Shown piece after piece: positions 1 to 11,226 of a stretch of DNA of 64,000 bases. The DNA lies in contig BCLD01000016.1 of assembly GCA_001600875.1 (NCBI GenBank), positions 771,785-835,784 of the forward strand, in the 5' to 3' direction. The first letter of the stretch is position 1, and every line of letters starts with the position of its first letter. Made by a program: the position numbers and the translations under genes. Under the pieces are notes generated by a model. It ran no database searches, was not told where the DNA came from, and worked only from the letters and a program-made list of their open reading frames with translations. This stretch comes from Solicoccozyma terricola (Eukaryota; Basidiomycota; Tremellomycetes; Filobasidiales; Piskurozymaceae).

Positions 1-19
1 GGGGGGGGGGGGGGGGGGG
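1..19. repeat. G19 homopolymer at window edge
   Basis: The window opens with nineteen consecutive G. No telomere-like repeat follows. Similar G or C runs recur through the window and flank the N gap, so this may be a contig or gap-fill boundary rather than genuine sequence (inference). Confidence 0.9.
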
Positions 20-1232
20 AGCGCAAACTTCAGTCATCCATCCCTCGCCCTCCTTCTCATTCGCCCTTCCTAACAACCCTGACCGTATACTTTCTCCCTC
101 AACTCACCCGGTGGCAAACGCAGTCAAGTATAACACAATCGTTAACGAAGAGTCGCTTAGATTTTGATTTACATGTTCCAACCACCTTTGACGTTGTGGT
201 TTTTGACCGAGTGCCGGTGGTTGATGTGATGTGATGATAGAACAATTGTCTTCCTCATTCGAATGTATACGGATGGAAGTATGTGGGGTGTCGTTCGGAC
301 AATGAAGATTCATCGTTTATGTGGAGATATTTGGGAAGTGGAATGAGAAAAATTGCAATCGTTTCGATATGATAATGATATGACAATGCCTTTATTGTAT
401 ACACATCTCCTAGGGAATCCCCCCCCCCCTCCCCCCCCCTCCACCCTCCACCCTCTCCCTCCTTCTTCTTCCCTCCCTTCGTTCGGAAGAGAGGGCAATC
501 GTAGGCCCCAACACATGTACAAATCCAAATCCTGGTTCAAATATTTGGAATTTTCAATCGGGTGGCGAGCGGGTGGCGCGCATTAATTTCCACACGGGGC
601 ACATGAACAATCTCTTGCACAGCGTTTGGGAACCTTTCACAGACTGCGAGTGGTTCGAAAGCAGGCTGCGGCTGCTGACGGTGGAGTGTTCTTGCCGATT
701 TACAATCGTCGGGGAGATGCAATCATGACTGGGCTGGAAATAACGTACCTACCTCAGGCTATACTGCCATTTGCGTTGGCGTTGGTGGGGTGGGGGAACG
801 TGTATGAGGATAAGGATTGCTTGATGAGGTCAAGACTGTCTCCCTTTTAGCACAAGACCACCGAAAAGAGGTTCAAACTTTCAAACTGCGTGACATTCTC
901 AGAGACTCAATAAACAGTGTGTTCGAGGAAAACAGGTTGAGAACAGTCCCGGACTTTACCAGGACGCAATGTCCACCTCGTTGGCGGGAGGGATACTATT
1001 CCAAGGCGGGGAATCACACCGGTCCCGCCTGTTCCCAAGTTGTCGGCTTATGTACCCTGCCACTGCATATCCACCCCAGCCTTCCCACGATAAGGATCCA
1101 TCCACCAAAACTACTCGTAAATATTCCCTCATCATAGTCACGTGCACATGCCACAAAAAAGTCGGACAAGCTCACCTTGGAGGTCGCATACCCCGACCGA
1201 CCCTTGCTCCCATCCGCCATCCTCTCAACACC
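20..1232. other. Intergenic region upstream of ADE5,7
   Basis: No convincing gene was found over about 1.2 kb. The open frames here are short, overlap on both strands and show no recognisable family. A C-rich stretch near 420-450 (two C runs broken by T) is the only clear local structure. The part near 1150-1232 is pyrimidine rich and probably holds the ADE5,7 promoter and leader. Confidence 0.5.
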
Positions 1233-3935
1233 ATGTCCTCCGTCGTCACGGCCTTCCCCCATCCACCAGCGTCCCTCCGCGTCCTCATCCTAGGCGCTGG
1301 AGGGCGAGAACACGCTCTCGCATGGAAGATAGCCCAGTCATCCCGAGTAGAACGCGTGGTAGTCTCGCCAGGTAATGGTGGGACTGGCGCTATGGGTGGG
1401 AAGGTCATGAATATGGGGCTGGATCAAGTCGCTTGGGGTGGGAAGGATGGGTTTGGTGGGATTGTGAAATGGGCTGTAGAGAACAAGGTGAGGGCTCAGC
1501 TAGGAGGACCCGAAAGTTGTCCAAGTTTTGCTCATATCACCAATCCATTGCAAAGGTCGATTTGGTCGTGCCAGGACCAGAGCAGCCGTTAGTTGATGGC
1601 GCAGAAGCCGTTTTCAGGAATGGTCAGCATTTATCTATACCCTCTTGCTGCACGTTTACTGGGTTTTCCTTTTTTGGCTGACAATCCCGTGCCGTCCATT
1701 TACAGCCGGTATCCCATGCTTTGGTCCTTCACCCGCCGCCGCTCTCCTTGAAGGCTCCAAAGCCCTCTCAAAAGCTTTCATGGCTTGTCACTCCATCCCG
1801 ACCGCTAAATTTGAAACTTTCACCTCATCTCAATACGATCAAGCACTCACTTACCTCCGATCAGCACCATACCCTCGATTCGTCCTCAAAGCTTCGGGAC
1901 TTGCCGCTGGAAAAGGTGTTCTCCTCCCGGAAACCCTCGAAGAAGCCGAGAACGCGCTCAAATCGGTCCTTGTCGACAAGGACTTTGGAGACGCCGGCTC
2001 GGAAATCGTCATTGAGGAATACCTGGAAGGACCAGAACTATCAATCCTGGCATTTTGCGATGGATATACGATCAAACCATTACCCGCTGCACAGGACCAC
2101 AAGAGGATTGGCGAGGGTGATACCGGTGCAAATACCGGTGGAATGGGTGCTTACGCTCCTGCACCCGTTGGAACGGAGGAGATCATGAAGAGCTGTATGG
2201 ACCAGTGCCTAGAGCCAACGATGAGGGGGATGAGGAAGGACGGTCACGCATTCGTTGGATTGCTATTCACCGGATTCATCCTCACCACGGACGGACCTAA
2301 AGTCCTCGAATACAACGTCCGATTCGGTGATCCAGAAACTGAGGCGTTGATGCTCCTACTCGACGACAAGGTTGACCTCGCAGAGGTGATGTTGGCGTGT
2401 GTAGAGAGAAGGTTGGATTCCGTCGAGTTGAGCTACAAGGAGGGTTATGCCATCTCCGTGATCTTGGCAAGCAAAGGGTATCCCGGCAATTATCCCAAGG
2501 GCGTGGAAATCACTTTTGGAAAAATACCAGATGGTAGGTGATGCATGCGATTGGGTTCGTTTCGGGGGTTGCGGGCAGCGGCTCACCGTTTAATCTCTTC
2601 ACAGGCGTTCACGTATTCCACGCTGGTACCAAGGCATCGAATGGAAAGATCATCACCGATGGAGGTCGTGTTCTCGCCGTCTGTGCCGCTGGAAAAACCT
2701 TACGGGAAGCCGTCGACCTCGCTTACAAAGGTGTCGATGCCGTGCACTTTGACGGCAAGACCTACAGGCGCGACATTGCTTATCGTGCACTTGGCACTGC
2801 TCCCAGCGCTCCCAAAGCCGCAGGTCTGACCTACGCTGCCGCCGGTGTCTCGGTTGACAACGGAAACTCTCTCGTCGAAGCCATCAAGCCTGTCGTCAAA
2901 GCCACTCGCCGACCTGGTGCGGATGGCGTTATCGGTGGATTCGGTGGAACTTTCGACCTCAAAGCTATCGGGATGGTGGACCCTGTCTTGGTCAGCGGTA
3001 CCGATGGTGTTGGAACCAAGTTGCGGGTCGCTTTGGATTGCAACAAGCATGACACTGTCGGTATTGACCTTGTCGCCATGTCTGTAAACGACCTCATCGT
3101 ACAAGGCGCTGAGCCGTTGTACTTTTTGGACTACTTTGCGTGCTCCAAGCTGGAGGTTCCCGTCGCCGCCGATGTGGTCACCGGTATCGCGGAGGGTTGC
3201 TTGAGGGCTGGCTGTGCGCTGATAGGTGGAGAGACTGCGGAAATGCCTGGCATGTATCACGGAGGTGAGTTGTTTGTGTTGGGACTGGTGGGAATGAAGC
3301 TGACTTCCCCCCTTGGCCCTTCCCCACCAGGCGACTACGATCTCGCTGGTTTCGCGGTCGGTGCCGTCGAGCGTAAACACCTACTCCCCACACCCGACAT
3401 CGCAGCTGGTGACATTCTTCTCGGCCTTCCATCATCTGGACCCCACTCCAACGGATTCTCACTCCTTCGTAAGGTGGTTGAGCTAGCTGGCCTGAAGTAC
3501 TCTTCCCCAGCTCCATGGGCTGCCGACACCACGGTTGGCGATCAGCTTTTGGTACCCACTCAGATCTATATCAAGCAGCTCCTCCCGGCCATCCGAGGCA
3601 GCCTTCTCAAGGGCATGTCACACATAACCGGCGGTGGTTTCACCGAAAACATCCCCCGTGTCTTGCCCGAGAACATTGGTTGCAGGATCGATGCAGCGAC
3701 ATGGGAGCTGCCCGCACTTTGGAAGTGGGTCATGAAAACGGGTAACATTGCGCCATCAGAAATGGCTCGTACCTTCAACATGGGTGTCGGCATGGTCATC
3801 GTCGTGTCCAAGGCCAAGGTGGAGGAAGCCATGAAGAGTATTAGGGAGAACGGAGAGGAGGGCGTTTTCGTGATGGGTGAGGTGACTGGCAAGAGTGGGG
3901 TGGAGATTGTTGGGATGGAGAGGTGGTCGCAATGA
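1233..3935 (+). CDS. ADE5,7: Bifunctional GARS-AIRS purine synthesis enzyme (ADE5,7)
   Basis: Fusion of phosphoribosylamine-glycine ligase and phosphoribosylformylglycinamidine cyclo-ligase, cytosolic enzymes for two steps of de novo purine synthesis. Proposed exons are 1233-1487, 1556-1622, 1706-2533, 2605-3264 and 3331-3935, giving about 804 residues, close to the roughly 800 of the yeast enzyme. The N-terminal ligase has [16 protein letters not shown] near residue 20, then [10 protein letters not shown], the ATP-grasp part with [11 protein letters not shown] and [13 protein letters not shown]. The C-terminal AIRS half has [41 protein letters not shown] (joined across the last intron) and [13 protein letters not shown]. 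The chosen start is the first ATG of the frame that gives the family N-terminus; upstream codons in that frame do not look coding. All four introns have GT-AG ends and keep frame. Confidence 0.96.
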
Positions 3936-4102
3936 GGGGGTGATTCACAGTTTGTTTAATGTCTATTAGAGGGGGAGCCATATTTATTTTCTGTTCATTG
4001 ATCGACCGACCACCGACGAATGGTTACTAACGGTTACTAACCACTCGCGCTGACGTCATTCCAATGATTTGGGTGATCTCTTCGATCGGAGTGGTGTGGA
4101 GC

Positions 4103-4108
4103 TATATA
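4103..4108 (+). promoter_or_regulatory. TATA-like box of the cupin gene
   Basis: TATATA lies about 90 bases upstream of the cupin start codon, a plausible core promoter distance. Seen in sequence; function inferred. Confidence 0.4.
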
Positions 4109-4193
4109 ACTGGACGGCGGATTGCACAAAGGTGGTAGATATGTTCCCCACTGCACTGCACACCCACCCACCCACCCACATCACTCTGCCAGT

Positions 4194-5133
4194 ATGTCCT
4201 CTCCATCTCGACTCTTGATCCACCCATTGAAGACCAACCTAACGTCCCGAACCTCGTGTCTCCGCTTGCCTGCCGTGTTGGTCTCCCGTCAATCTCTGTC
4301 GACACGCATCTGCATCGCCGGTCCATCCCGATCGTCGGTATCGTCTCGACCATCGCTTAGAACATTCGCTAGCTCTGCAAAGATGTCTGGACCACCTCCC
4401 AAGAAGGTGGGAGTTTGATGATTTCACCGTTTAGCCGCTCCACCACATAACTAAACCCGACCTCCCATTCAGATGGCGCACTTCCCAAAGATGACCTCAG
4501 AGTATCCTGCCAACTCCAAGGAGTTCCGCCGCGTGCTATGGACTGGAGAATCGAGCCAGTTGGTTGAGATGACCATACCGGTCGATGGAGAGATCGGAGA
4601 GGAGGTGAGCTGCTGTTGGCGTGCACAACCGCCAGATTCAATGCTGACGAAAGTATCGCATACAGGTTCATCACGTCGATCAACACCTCATTTTCACTCA
4701 GGGAACCTGCAAGGCAATCGTAGGTGGTGAGGAGAAGGATATCAAGGCGGGTGACTTGGTGATAGTGCCGCAGGGTACAAAGCACAACTGTGGGTGGTCG
4801 TCGCTACATGGATTCTGGCAAACCTTACTGACGGCGAATATGATCACCCCAGTCGTTAACACGGGCAAGGGACCGTTGGTACTGTTCACCGTCTAGTAAG
4901 CCAAGCCCGCTGCGAGTAGTCGGGAGATTGCATTACCTCTAACCGTCGCAACTGGTTAACAGCGCTCCCGCTGAGCACAACCCGCAGTCTGTCCACCACA
5001 GTGAGTTAGCCGACCCATACCTCCATGAGCCAGATGGCTGACTATGTATCCACACCATATAGCCAAAGAAGAAGGTGACAAGCTCGAAGAGGAGGGCAAG
5101 GACGAGCCACCAGCATGGGCCAAGAAGCACTAA
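4194..5133 (+). CDS. Cupin-domain protein with probable mitochondrial leader
   Basis: Six exons are proposed: 4194-4406, 4473-4604, 4666-4789, 4853-4895, 4963-5000 and 5063-5133, giving about 206 residues. The single cupin_2 core has VHHVDQHLIFTQG, then KAGDLVIVPQGTKHNF and FTVYAPAEH. The His-x-x-Gln-His and His residues are of the kind that bind metal in cupins. The first 60 residues are rich in Arg and Ser and nearly without acidic residues, and end just before a second Met (MSGPPPKK), so a mitochondrial presequence is likely; the internal Met could give a cytosolic form. The C-terminus is charged (KEEGDKLEEEGKDEPP). The sequence resembles small mannose-6-phosphate isomerase-like cupins, but the substrate is unknown. 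It converges on FOL1 with only 96 bases between stops. Confidence 0.85.
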
Positions 5134-5229
5134 AGCGATCGCAGAGAGCGATCAACGATGGATCGAAGGCCGATCTTGTAATCTCGTCGTAGAACGTCAA
5201 TTGTCATAAATAGGTCTACGTCAATGACC

Positions 5230-7848
5230 TTACACCGCCGCCCACATAGAGATCACATCCTTTGTTGGACCGGGTTCGTGAACGCGAATAACGTGAACCA
5301 CGCCACTTCCACAACACATGCTCGTGACGGCTGCATTGCCGTACTCTCTTTCCTTTGGTTGATCCTTCCCGGTGATGGCACCTATGAATCTCTTGCGTGA
5401 TGCACCAACGAGTATCGGGTAACCGTGTAGCTTGGAATCGGGGGGTGCGAGTTTGTCCAAATTACGCAGTAGCGTTATATTGCCTTCTACCGATTTGGCG
5501 AATCCGATTCCAGGATCGAGGATGATGTTCCATCGCTTGACTCCCGCTCGTTCTGCCCGTTCAACCATTTCCTCCATCTCCAATCGCACGCCACGTACCA
5601 CACCTCCAAGTGCAGAGTAGTCGGTCGCTTCAGGTCCGCTCATGCTGACAGAATCCCCTCTCGAATGCATCAATACGACGGGCACGTTCATCTTCGCCAT
5701 GACCTCGAGCATTCCCTCTTCTTTCCCACCTCGCACGTCGTTGATGCATGAAGCACCTGCGAGTATCGCTTGCTCAGCGACAATCGGTCGGAAGGTGTCG
5801 ATTGAGATGGGGACTTTGAGGTCTTCCAACCATAATGCCTGTATGACTGGAATGACGCGGGAGAGCTCCTCAGTCTCGGTCACGGACTCGGTAGTTACCC
5901 CCGGTCGAGTCGACATCCCCCCGATATCAATAATATCCGCTCCATCAGCAACGAGCTGTTTGGCCAAGATGACAACCTGCTCTAAGGAGTCGGCGGAGAC
6001 GCGGGATTCGTCGCCATCGGAGAAGGAGTCCGGGGTGACGTTGAGAATGCCCATAATCAGGGGTCGAGTGGGATTCACAGGTACTGGAGATAGCGGTGAA
6101 TGGAATGGGATGAGTAGCTTGAGTGAGGGCGGAGAAGAGAGAGATGAAAGCAGAGACGGTAGCGTGGCGTTGAGTGAAGGATGCCGCCATTCCATGTCGG
6201 CAAAGCTAGGGGAAATCGTCGTCATTCTCAGCAAGTCGAGGTTACCCCGTGGGAAATCTCCCCTGTTCACTCACTCGCATAACGGCCTAAGCACAAATTC
6301 CCTCTCCGCTACACCCCAATGTGGTACCTCCAGCCAACCACACCCTTCACCAAGAGATCCCTCCTTGTCTCCTTTGCTTCCAGCCCGCACTATACCACTC
6401 GTTGGTCCCATCGCTTCCATCACGTCGTAAAACAGCAGATCGAGATCAATCACTCGCGGGCCGTTGACCATTGTCTTGACTCGGCCAAGGGATTTCTCCG
6501 TCCGCTTCAAGAGGAGTAAGAGATCGATTGGAGAGAGCATGGTCTCGATCTGTGATTGTGTTGGGCGGATCGTTGGTTTTCATTGCTATCCGTCAATATT
6601 TAAAAACGGTACTCACCTCGAATGCACCATTCAGGAAATCGGCTTGATCCTCCACGTACATGGCCTTACTCTCATACAATCCACTAGTTCTGGTGATTTT
6701 GACGTTCTTGTCAAGCTCACATAACGTGTCCACGGCGTCTGAAACATGCCGTATCCGATCACCAATGTTGGAGCCGATTGCTATCCAAGCAAGAACTGGA
6801 GAAGTAGGCTGAATGGTACCATCGTTTGGAGGGGTAGAATTGGGATAATCGAGAAGACGACGAGTGATTCGAACGGAGGATGATGATGCGAATGCGATGG
6901 CGTGAGGTTTGGATATTTCAACGGTCATGGAGATGTCGGAGCGAGGAGAGTATGTCGGTGAAGATGTCATGTCGGTGCTGGAGGATGGGTAGATCCGTGG
7001 TGCGGATGTGGGGATATGAAGGAGGAGATGGCGAGTAAGATTGTGGACGAGAGACTCAATGGTTTGAAAGGAGGAATCGAGGAGGTACTGGATGATTGAA
7101 TTGAGTCGGTGAATGATGTGGGTAGGCTGATAGCGTACCATCCGGCACACCCACTCACCTCTTGTGCGGTCTTGCCAAGGGTCTTGTAATCGAATCCATA
7201 ACCTTCCTCATTCATCTGCGTTTCGGGCAACACCAATCTCACATCGAGCTCAATCTGCTGCTTTTCACATCTCTCATGTGGATTGAGACCCAATACACAA
7301 TCCACTGTCATTCCATCGATCGATATCTCGTTCTTTGTTCGTTGCCACGATGAAGGATCTTTGGAGCCTGTTGATGGGTAAGGTGATGAGGATGATGTTG
7401 CGAGAGTGTACTGGACGGACAACGACACTGAGCGGGAAAACAGAAGAGCCTTCGGTCGAGCAATCGTCAGATCAATGGTATGCAGGGATGCCCCGTATTC
7501 TGCGATACACAAAGTCGTAACCGCATTCCCAAGCTCCTCGAGACTTGTCCAAGCTCGTTCTCCGTTACCGCCACACGAGCTCTTGCCCTCTTGAACTAAT
7601 CGATAGACTTTTTTGCTCAACACTGAATAGTTGACACTCTGATCTCCCGGCAAGTCATCCACCAGTGCGGACGCTGGTATTGCAGACGGGAGGAGATGGC
7701 ATGATAGGGAGAGGATGACTGTGCATGGAGCTCGCGGGGGTGGAAGGGAGAACGAGGATAGGGAGAGACCGAAGGGAAGTTGTATGACAAGGTCGTTGAT
7801 ATGAACGGAGGAGGTCGGACGGTGGTGGTCAAGGTCGTAGGACGGCAT
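5230..7848 (-). CDS. FOL1: Trifunctional folate synthesis protein (DHNA/HPPK/DHPS)
   Basis: Combines dihydroneopterin aldolase, hydroxymethyl-dihydropterin pyrophosphokinase and dihydropteroate synthase, the middle steps of folate synthesis. Exons on the minus strand are 7848-7159, 7087-6617, 6549-6275 and 6205-5230, about 803 residues, close to yeast FOL1. The first quarter holds two tandem aldolase-like units (VHINDLVIQLPFG and ISIDGMTVDCVLGLNPHERC). The HPPK part has AIGSNIGDR, ADFLNGAFE, LLKRTEKSLGR and GPRVIDLDLLFYD. DHPS has MGILNVTPDSFSDGD, DIGGMSTRPG, ISIDTFRP, INDVRGG, ILDPGIGFAKS and GASRKRFIG. All three introns are GT-AG and in phase. I chose the Met at 7848 rather than 7887 because a TATA-like box lies at 7901-7909, too near the upstream Met to leave a leader. 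Confidence 0.95.
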
Positions 7849-7900
7849 GATGAGCGAGCGAGCGAGTGTTGTGTGCGATGACTGCATGCCCCCCCTTGAG

Positions 7901-7909
7901 TATATATAC
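7901..7909 (-). promoter_or_regulatory. TATA-like box of FOL1
   Basis: An alternating TA stretch lies about 55 bases upstream of the preferred FOL1 start. It supports the downstream Met as the start codon. Function inferred from position. Confidence 0.45.
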
Positions 7910-8053
7910 GTTGTCGCTGAACATGACTTCGGTTGCTTCGCTGCACGTGACTTGGATCATCCCCGAACGATCATCAAGCCATGAGGATCATAATGTCGCA
8001 TGCTGCCGGCTCTACATGTCACTGTCACTGCAGTCATCCTCCTACAGCACCAT

Positions 8054-8203
8054 TTACTCTTCCGGAGCAAACGCAGAAGCGTCAATCACATCGTCGATTC
8101 GGAGAATCATTCGGACCACCTGCGTAGCAAGGAGGTATTGTTGACGCTTTGAGATGAGTGGGTCGATGACGAATTGATTCTTCATGTCTGTGTGGACGAG
8201 GGT

Positions 8204-8243
<40 letters not shown>

Positions 8244-10985
8244 AAGCTGGATGCCGACGTCGAGCGCGTCATATGCAGCGGGAACGAACCATTGTCACCA
8301 CGACCCATGCAGTCGATACCCAATCGAGGGTTACCCTCGGTCACCTGCCTGCTCTTTACATCGGCCAAGGTGTCGATGGGAGACAAACCCGAGTTTTCAG
8401 CCAAGGCGAGAGGAACAGCATCGAGTGCTTGAGCGAATGCTCGCATAGCATATTGCTCGATGGTTGGGATCTGAACGTGCGCGGTGAAAAAAAAAACCCC
8501 CCCCGATTAAGCAATGACACGACTGCCTCATGGCACTCCACCACACACGCACCTCATCAGCAGCCTTTGCAACGGCGATGGAAGAGCAGATCTCCGCGGC
8601 TCCACCACCATAGACGACTCGGTTGTCACGGACCAGATTCCTAACGACGCAGATAGCATCATGGAGAGCACGCTTCGCCTCGTCGATGATCTGTCCATGG
8701 AGGTCCAAAGCGTCAACCTTCGAGTTGCAAATTCCCCTTTCACTGCAAACAGGTGTTCCTCACCATCTTGTTACTACCCCGGACGAAGATCGTCACTGCT
8801 CGTGTATTAGCACACTCCTCGATAACAAGCATCTTCTCCCTCGTGGTACCGAACGAGACTTCTCGGACGATACCTGCCCTCCCGAGTTTCTCCGCGGTAA
8901 GGTCCTCAAATCGTGGTACTATGCGACCGTTGGTGGCGATGGCGATGAGCTAAGTGGGTGGGTGGGAGAGTTATACAATCAGGAACGAGTCACGTTCTTT
9001 CCCAGCGTCCTCGGACGGGAACCCACCTCAATCTCCGGTCCACCAACCCACCGCACGGCAGGTAGGTCATTCTGCATCAACAAGTGGTTCGCCTCGTCGT
9101 CGAATCCCCATTGACAGATGACAAGATTCGCTCCGGTATCTTTAACCCTACGTAGACATGACATTTTCCATTGCAATCAGCCACTGCACCAGATTCAACG
9201 AACGTCCAACACACCCACATCTTGATCATCTCCAAAAACTTCTCCCTCTCATACTCGCGCAATTTTTTGTATTCCTCGACGCTCTCAATATCCAACTTGT
9301 GTTTTGTCTTTGGTCTTGGTGGTTCGAATGGACAAGTTAAGATTGCCAATTTGGCATCTTTGACTTCCCTTGGCATTTGTGGGTGAGACATATCCTTGTC
9401 CACTACGACACCTTTAACGAGTTGAGTATCTTCAAGAGCACCACCGACTTTTCCATCTACTTTGATCAGTTCGAAATCGACATCTTTACGTTCCAAGTCG
9501 GCGACGGAGAGGACAGCGTCTACTGCGATTTGAGCGAATTTTTCGTGTGCTATCGAGACGCTGTGAAAAAAAGAGGGGGAGGGGGGAGGGAGGGACGGGT
9601 TCCTCGAGAAAGTTAAGTGACTCATACGATACCCATCAATCGCCTCTTCATCACTCACATCTTACTACCCAGACTGGTCATCGCGACCTTTTTCAAGTTT
9701 CCTGTGTTCTCTTTAGAGAATTCCATCTATTTTATTTTCATCAAAAATCGAGAATAACCGTCAGCGTTGAATGTTAACCTCCTCCTCCTCTCCCCCCCCC
9801 CCCGGGGGTCCATCCATGCCATAAACTAAACTCCCCAGCCAAACTCACCGTGTCCGCTACCCTATCCAACTCTGCTACAGCCACATCACATGCCTTTTCG
9901 TACCCATCGGCAATACGAATAGGATGTATACCCCTATCAAGGAGAGAAAGAGCGGCGGAGAGTAGTGCACCGGCGAGAACTGGTGAGTTATAAGAAAAGG
10001 TCAGCTGGAAAGGTTTATCGTGTGGGAATATACCCGCTTTTTTTTTCAATTGTTACGCACCAACGACACCAGTGGTACCATCTCCAATCTCGTCATCTTG
10101 CGATTTCGAAACCTGTGTAGGTAATATGATACAGCATAGACTTTTGTGGAATTAGGATGCTGGGGTTTTCTCTTGTTTTTTTTTTTTTAAGGCGGGTTGT
10201 CCTTCCCACTTACCTCTACCAACAACCTAGCAATCTGATGATCTACTTCCATCTGACCTAAAATCGTAGCTCCATCATTCGTCACGGTAATATCACCATC
10301 GGGAGAGATGAGAATCTTGTCAAGACCTAGATCAACCATCAATCCACATATGGTTTTGCGACAACACAGGAAAGGAATGAGAATAAAGAAAGGAGAAAAA
10401 AACAGTCAGTTTCTCCGGGGGGGAAATCTCTTCCAATTCCCTTCCCTTCCCTGCCCCGACCGCAAGACAAACCTCTTGGTCCTAAACTGCTCTTGATGAC
10501 ATTAGTGACCGACTTTGCGGCGAGAATATGACTCTGGAGTTAATCGCAACGACGGGGAGAGAAAGAGAGTGTGGTCAGATACATGTGATCCGTGCTATCC
10601 GACCCCCGTTGAAAAGCAAGGGGACTTGTAACATACTCGGATGGCTTCAAGACCGTGCGTTCGAACTTTCCTTCCTTGCTCTCTGTTTGAAGGGGTGGGT
10701 TTGAAGGGGGTGGAATGAGAAATGATCGTTAGCATAGATGTACGACCGTATGTGATTCCACTCCAACACCATTGTCGGGGTATATATGCGGTCGGACTTA
10801 CCTGACGATGATGAATGGTCTACCATTCTAAATAGCAAGGTAGGTCATCCAACCAATACATGGGATCAGCACCGCGCCAGTTCTGCCTTGCCCCGCCCTC
10901 GCCCGCACCCCGCGCCCAAAAACCGACTGCTCACCTCGTCCTGAGCGTAGACGGCCTGTCCTGGATTGATGTCTGCTACAGACAT
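8054..10985 (-). CDS. CCT5: Chaperonin TCP-1/CCT subunit epsilon
   Basis: Subunit of the cytosolic TRiC/CCT ring that folds actin, tubulin and WD proteins using ATP. The gene has about 14 exons; the first encodes [17 protein letters not shown]. Family signatures in order are [116 protein letters not shown] (joined across an intron) and [17 protein letters not shown], which place it as epsilon rather than another subunit. The early exons are small (about 25-60 bases). One intron near 8183-8263 contains a 39-base G run on the plus strand, which is a C run just upstream of the splice acceptor in the gene. Another intron near 9790 contains C12G5. Exon ends were set by GT-AG signals and homology. 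Confidence 0.93.
8204..8242. repeat. G39 homopolymer inside a CCT5 intron
   Basis: Thirty-nine consecutive G on the plus strand, broken from a short G pair by one T. In the CCT5 sense it is a C39 pyrimidine tract between donor G/GTTCGT and acceptor CACACAG. Confidence 0.95.
8487..8504. repeat. A10C8 tract in a CCT5 intron
   Basis: Ten A followed by eight C on the plus strand, inside the CCT5 intron that splits the codons for AKAADE and [10 protein letters not shown]. Confidence 0.9.
9792..9808. repeat. C12G5 tract in a CCT5 intron
   Basis: Twelve C directly followed by five G. The exact reverse complement (C5G12) occurs at 55950-55966 in the second GT18-like gene. Confidence 0.9.
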
Positions 10986-11113
10986 GGTGGGCTGGTGTAT
11001 GGTGTGTGCTGTTGCTGGCTGGGTGCTGACCACTTTGCTCGAATAAACCAGCTGCGTCGCGTAAATGGGAGAATGGGAGTGACCACCCGTGAGAAAGTGG
11101 GAAAGTTGAGCTG

Positions 11114-11144
11114 GGTGGCGGTGGCGGTGGCGGTGGCGGTGGCG
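11114..11144. repeat. (GGTGGC)n short tandem repeat
   Basis: About five copies of GGTGGC lie between the CCT5 start and the LysM gene stop, in the probable CCT5 leader or promoter. Confidence 0.85.
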
Positions 11145-11226
11145 AATACATCCTTATAGCATACCCATACGAGGGGATACAACCAAGCAACATTTCATAT
11201 CGTACACCAGGCAACTCATGCAAGAC

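Noticed and set aside
1..19. Telomere end
   Set aside because: Pure G run without TTAGGG-type units or subtelomeric repeats.
626..850. Short open frames upstream of ADE5,7
   Set aside because: Overlapping frames on both strands, no family text, no splice continuity.
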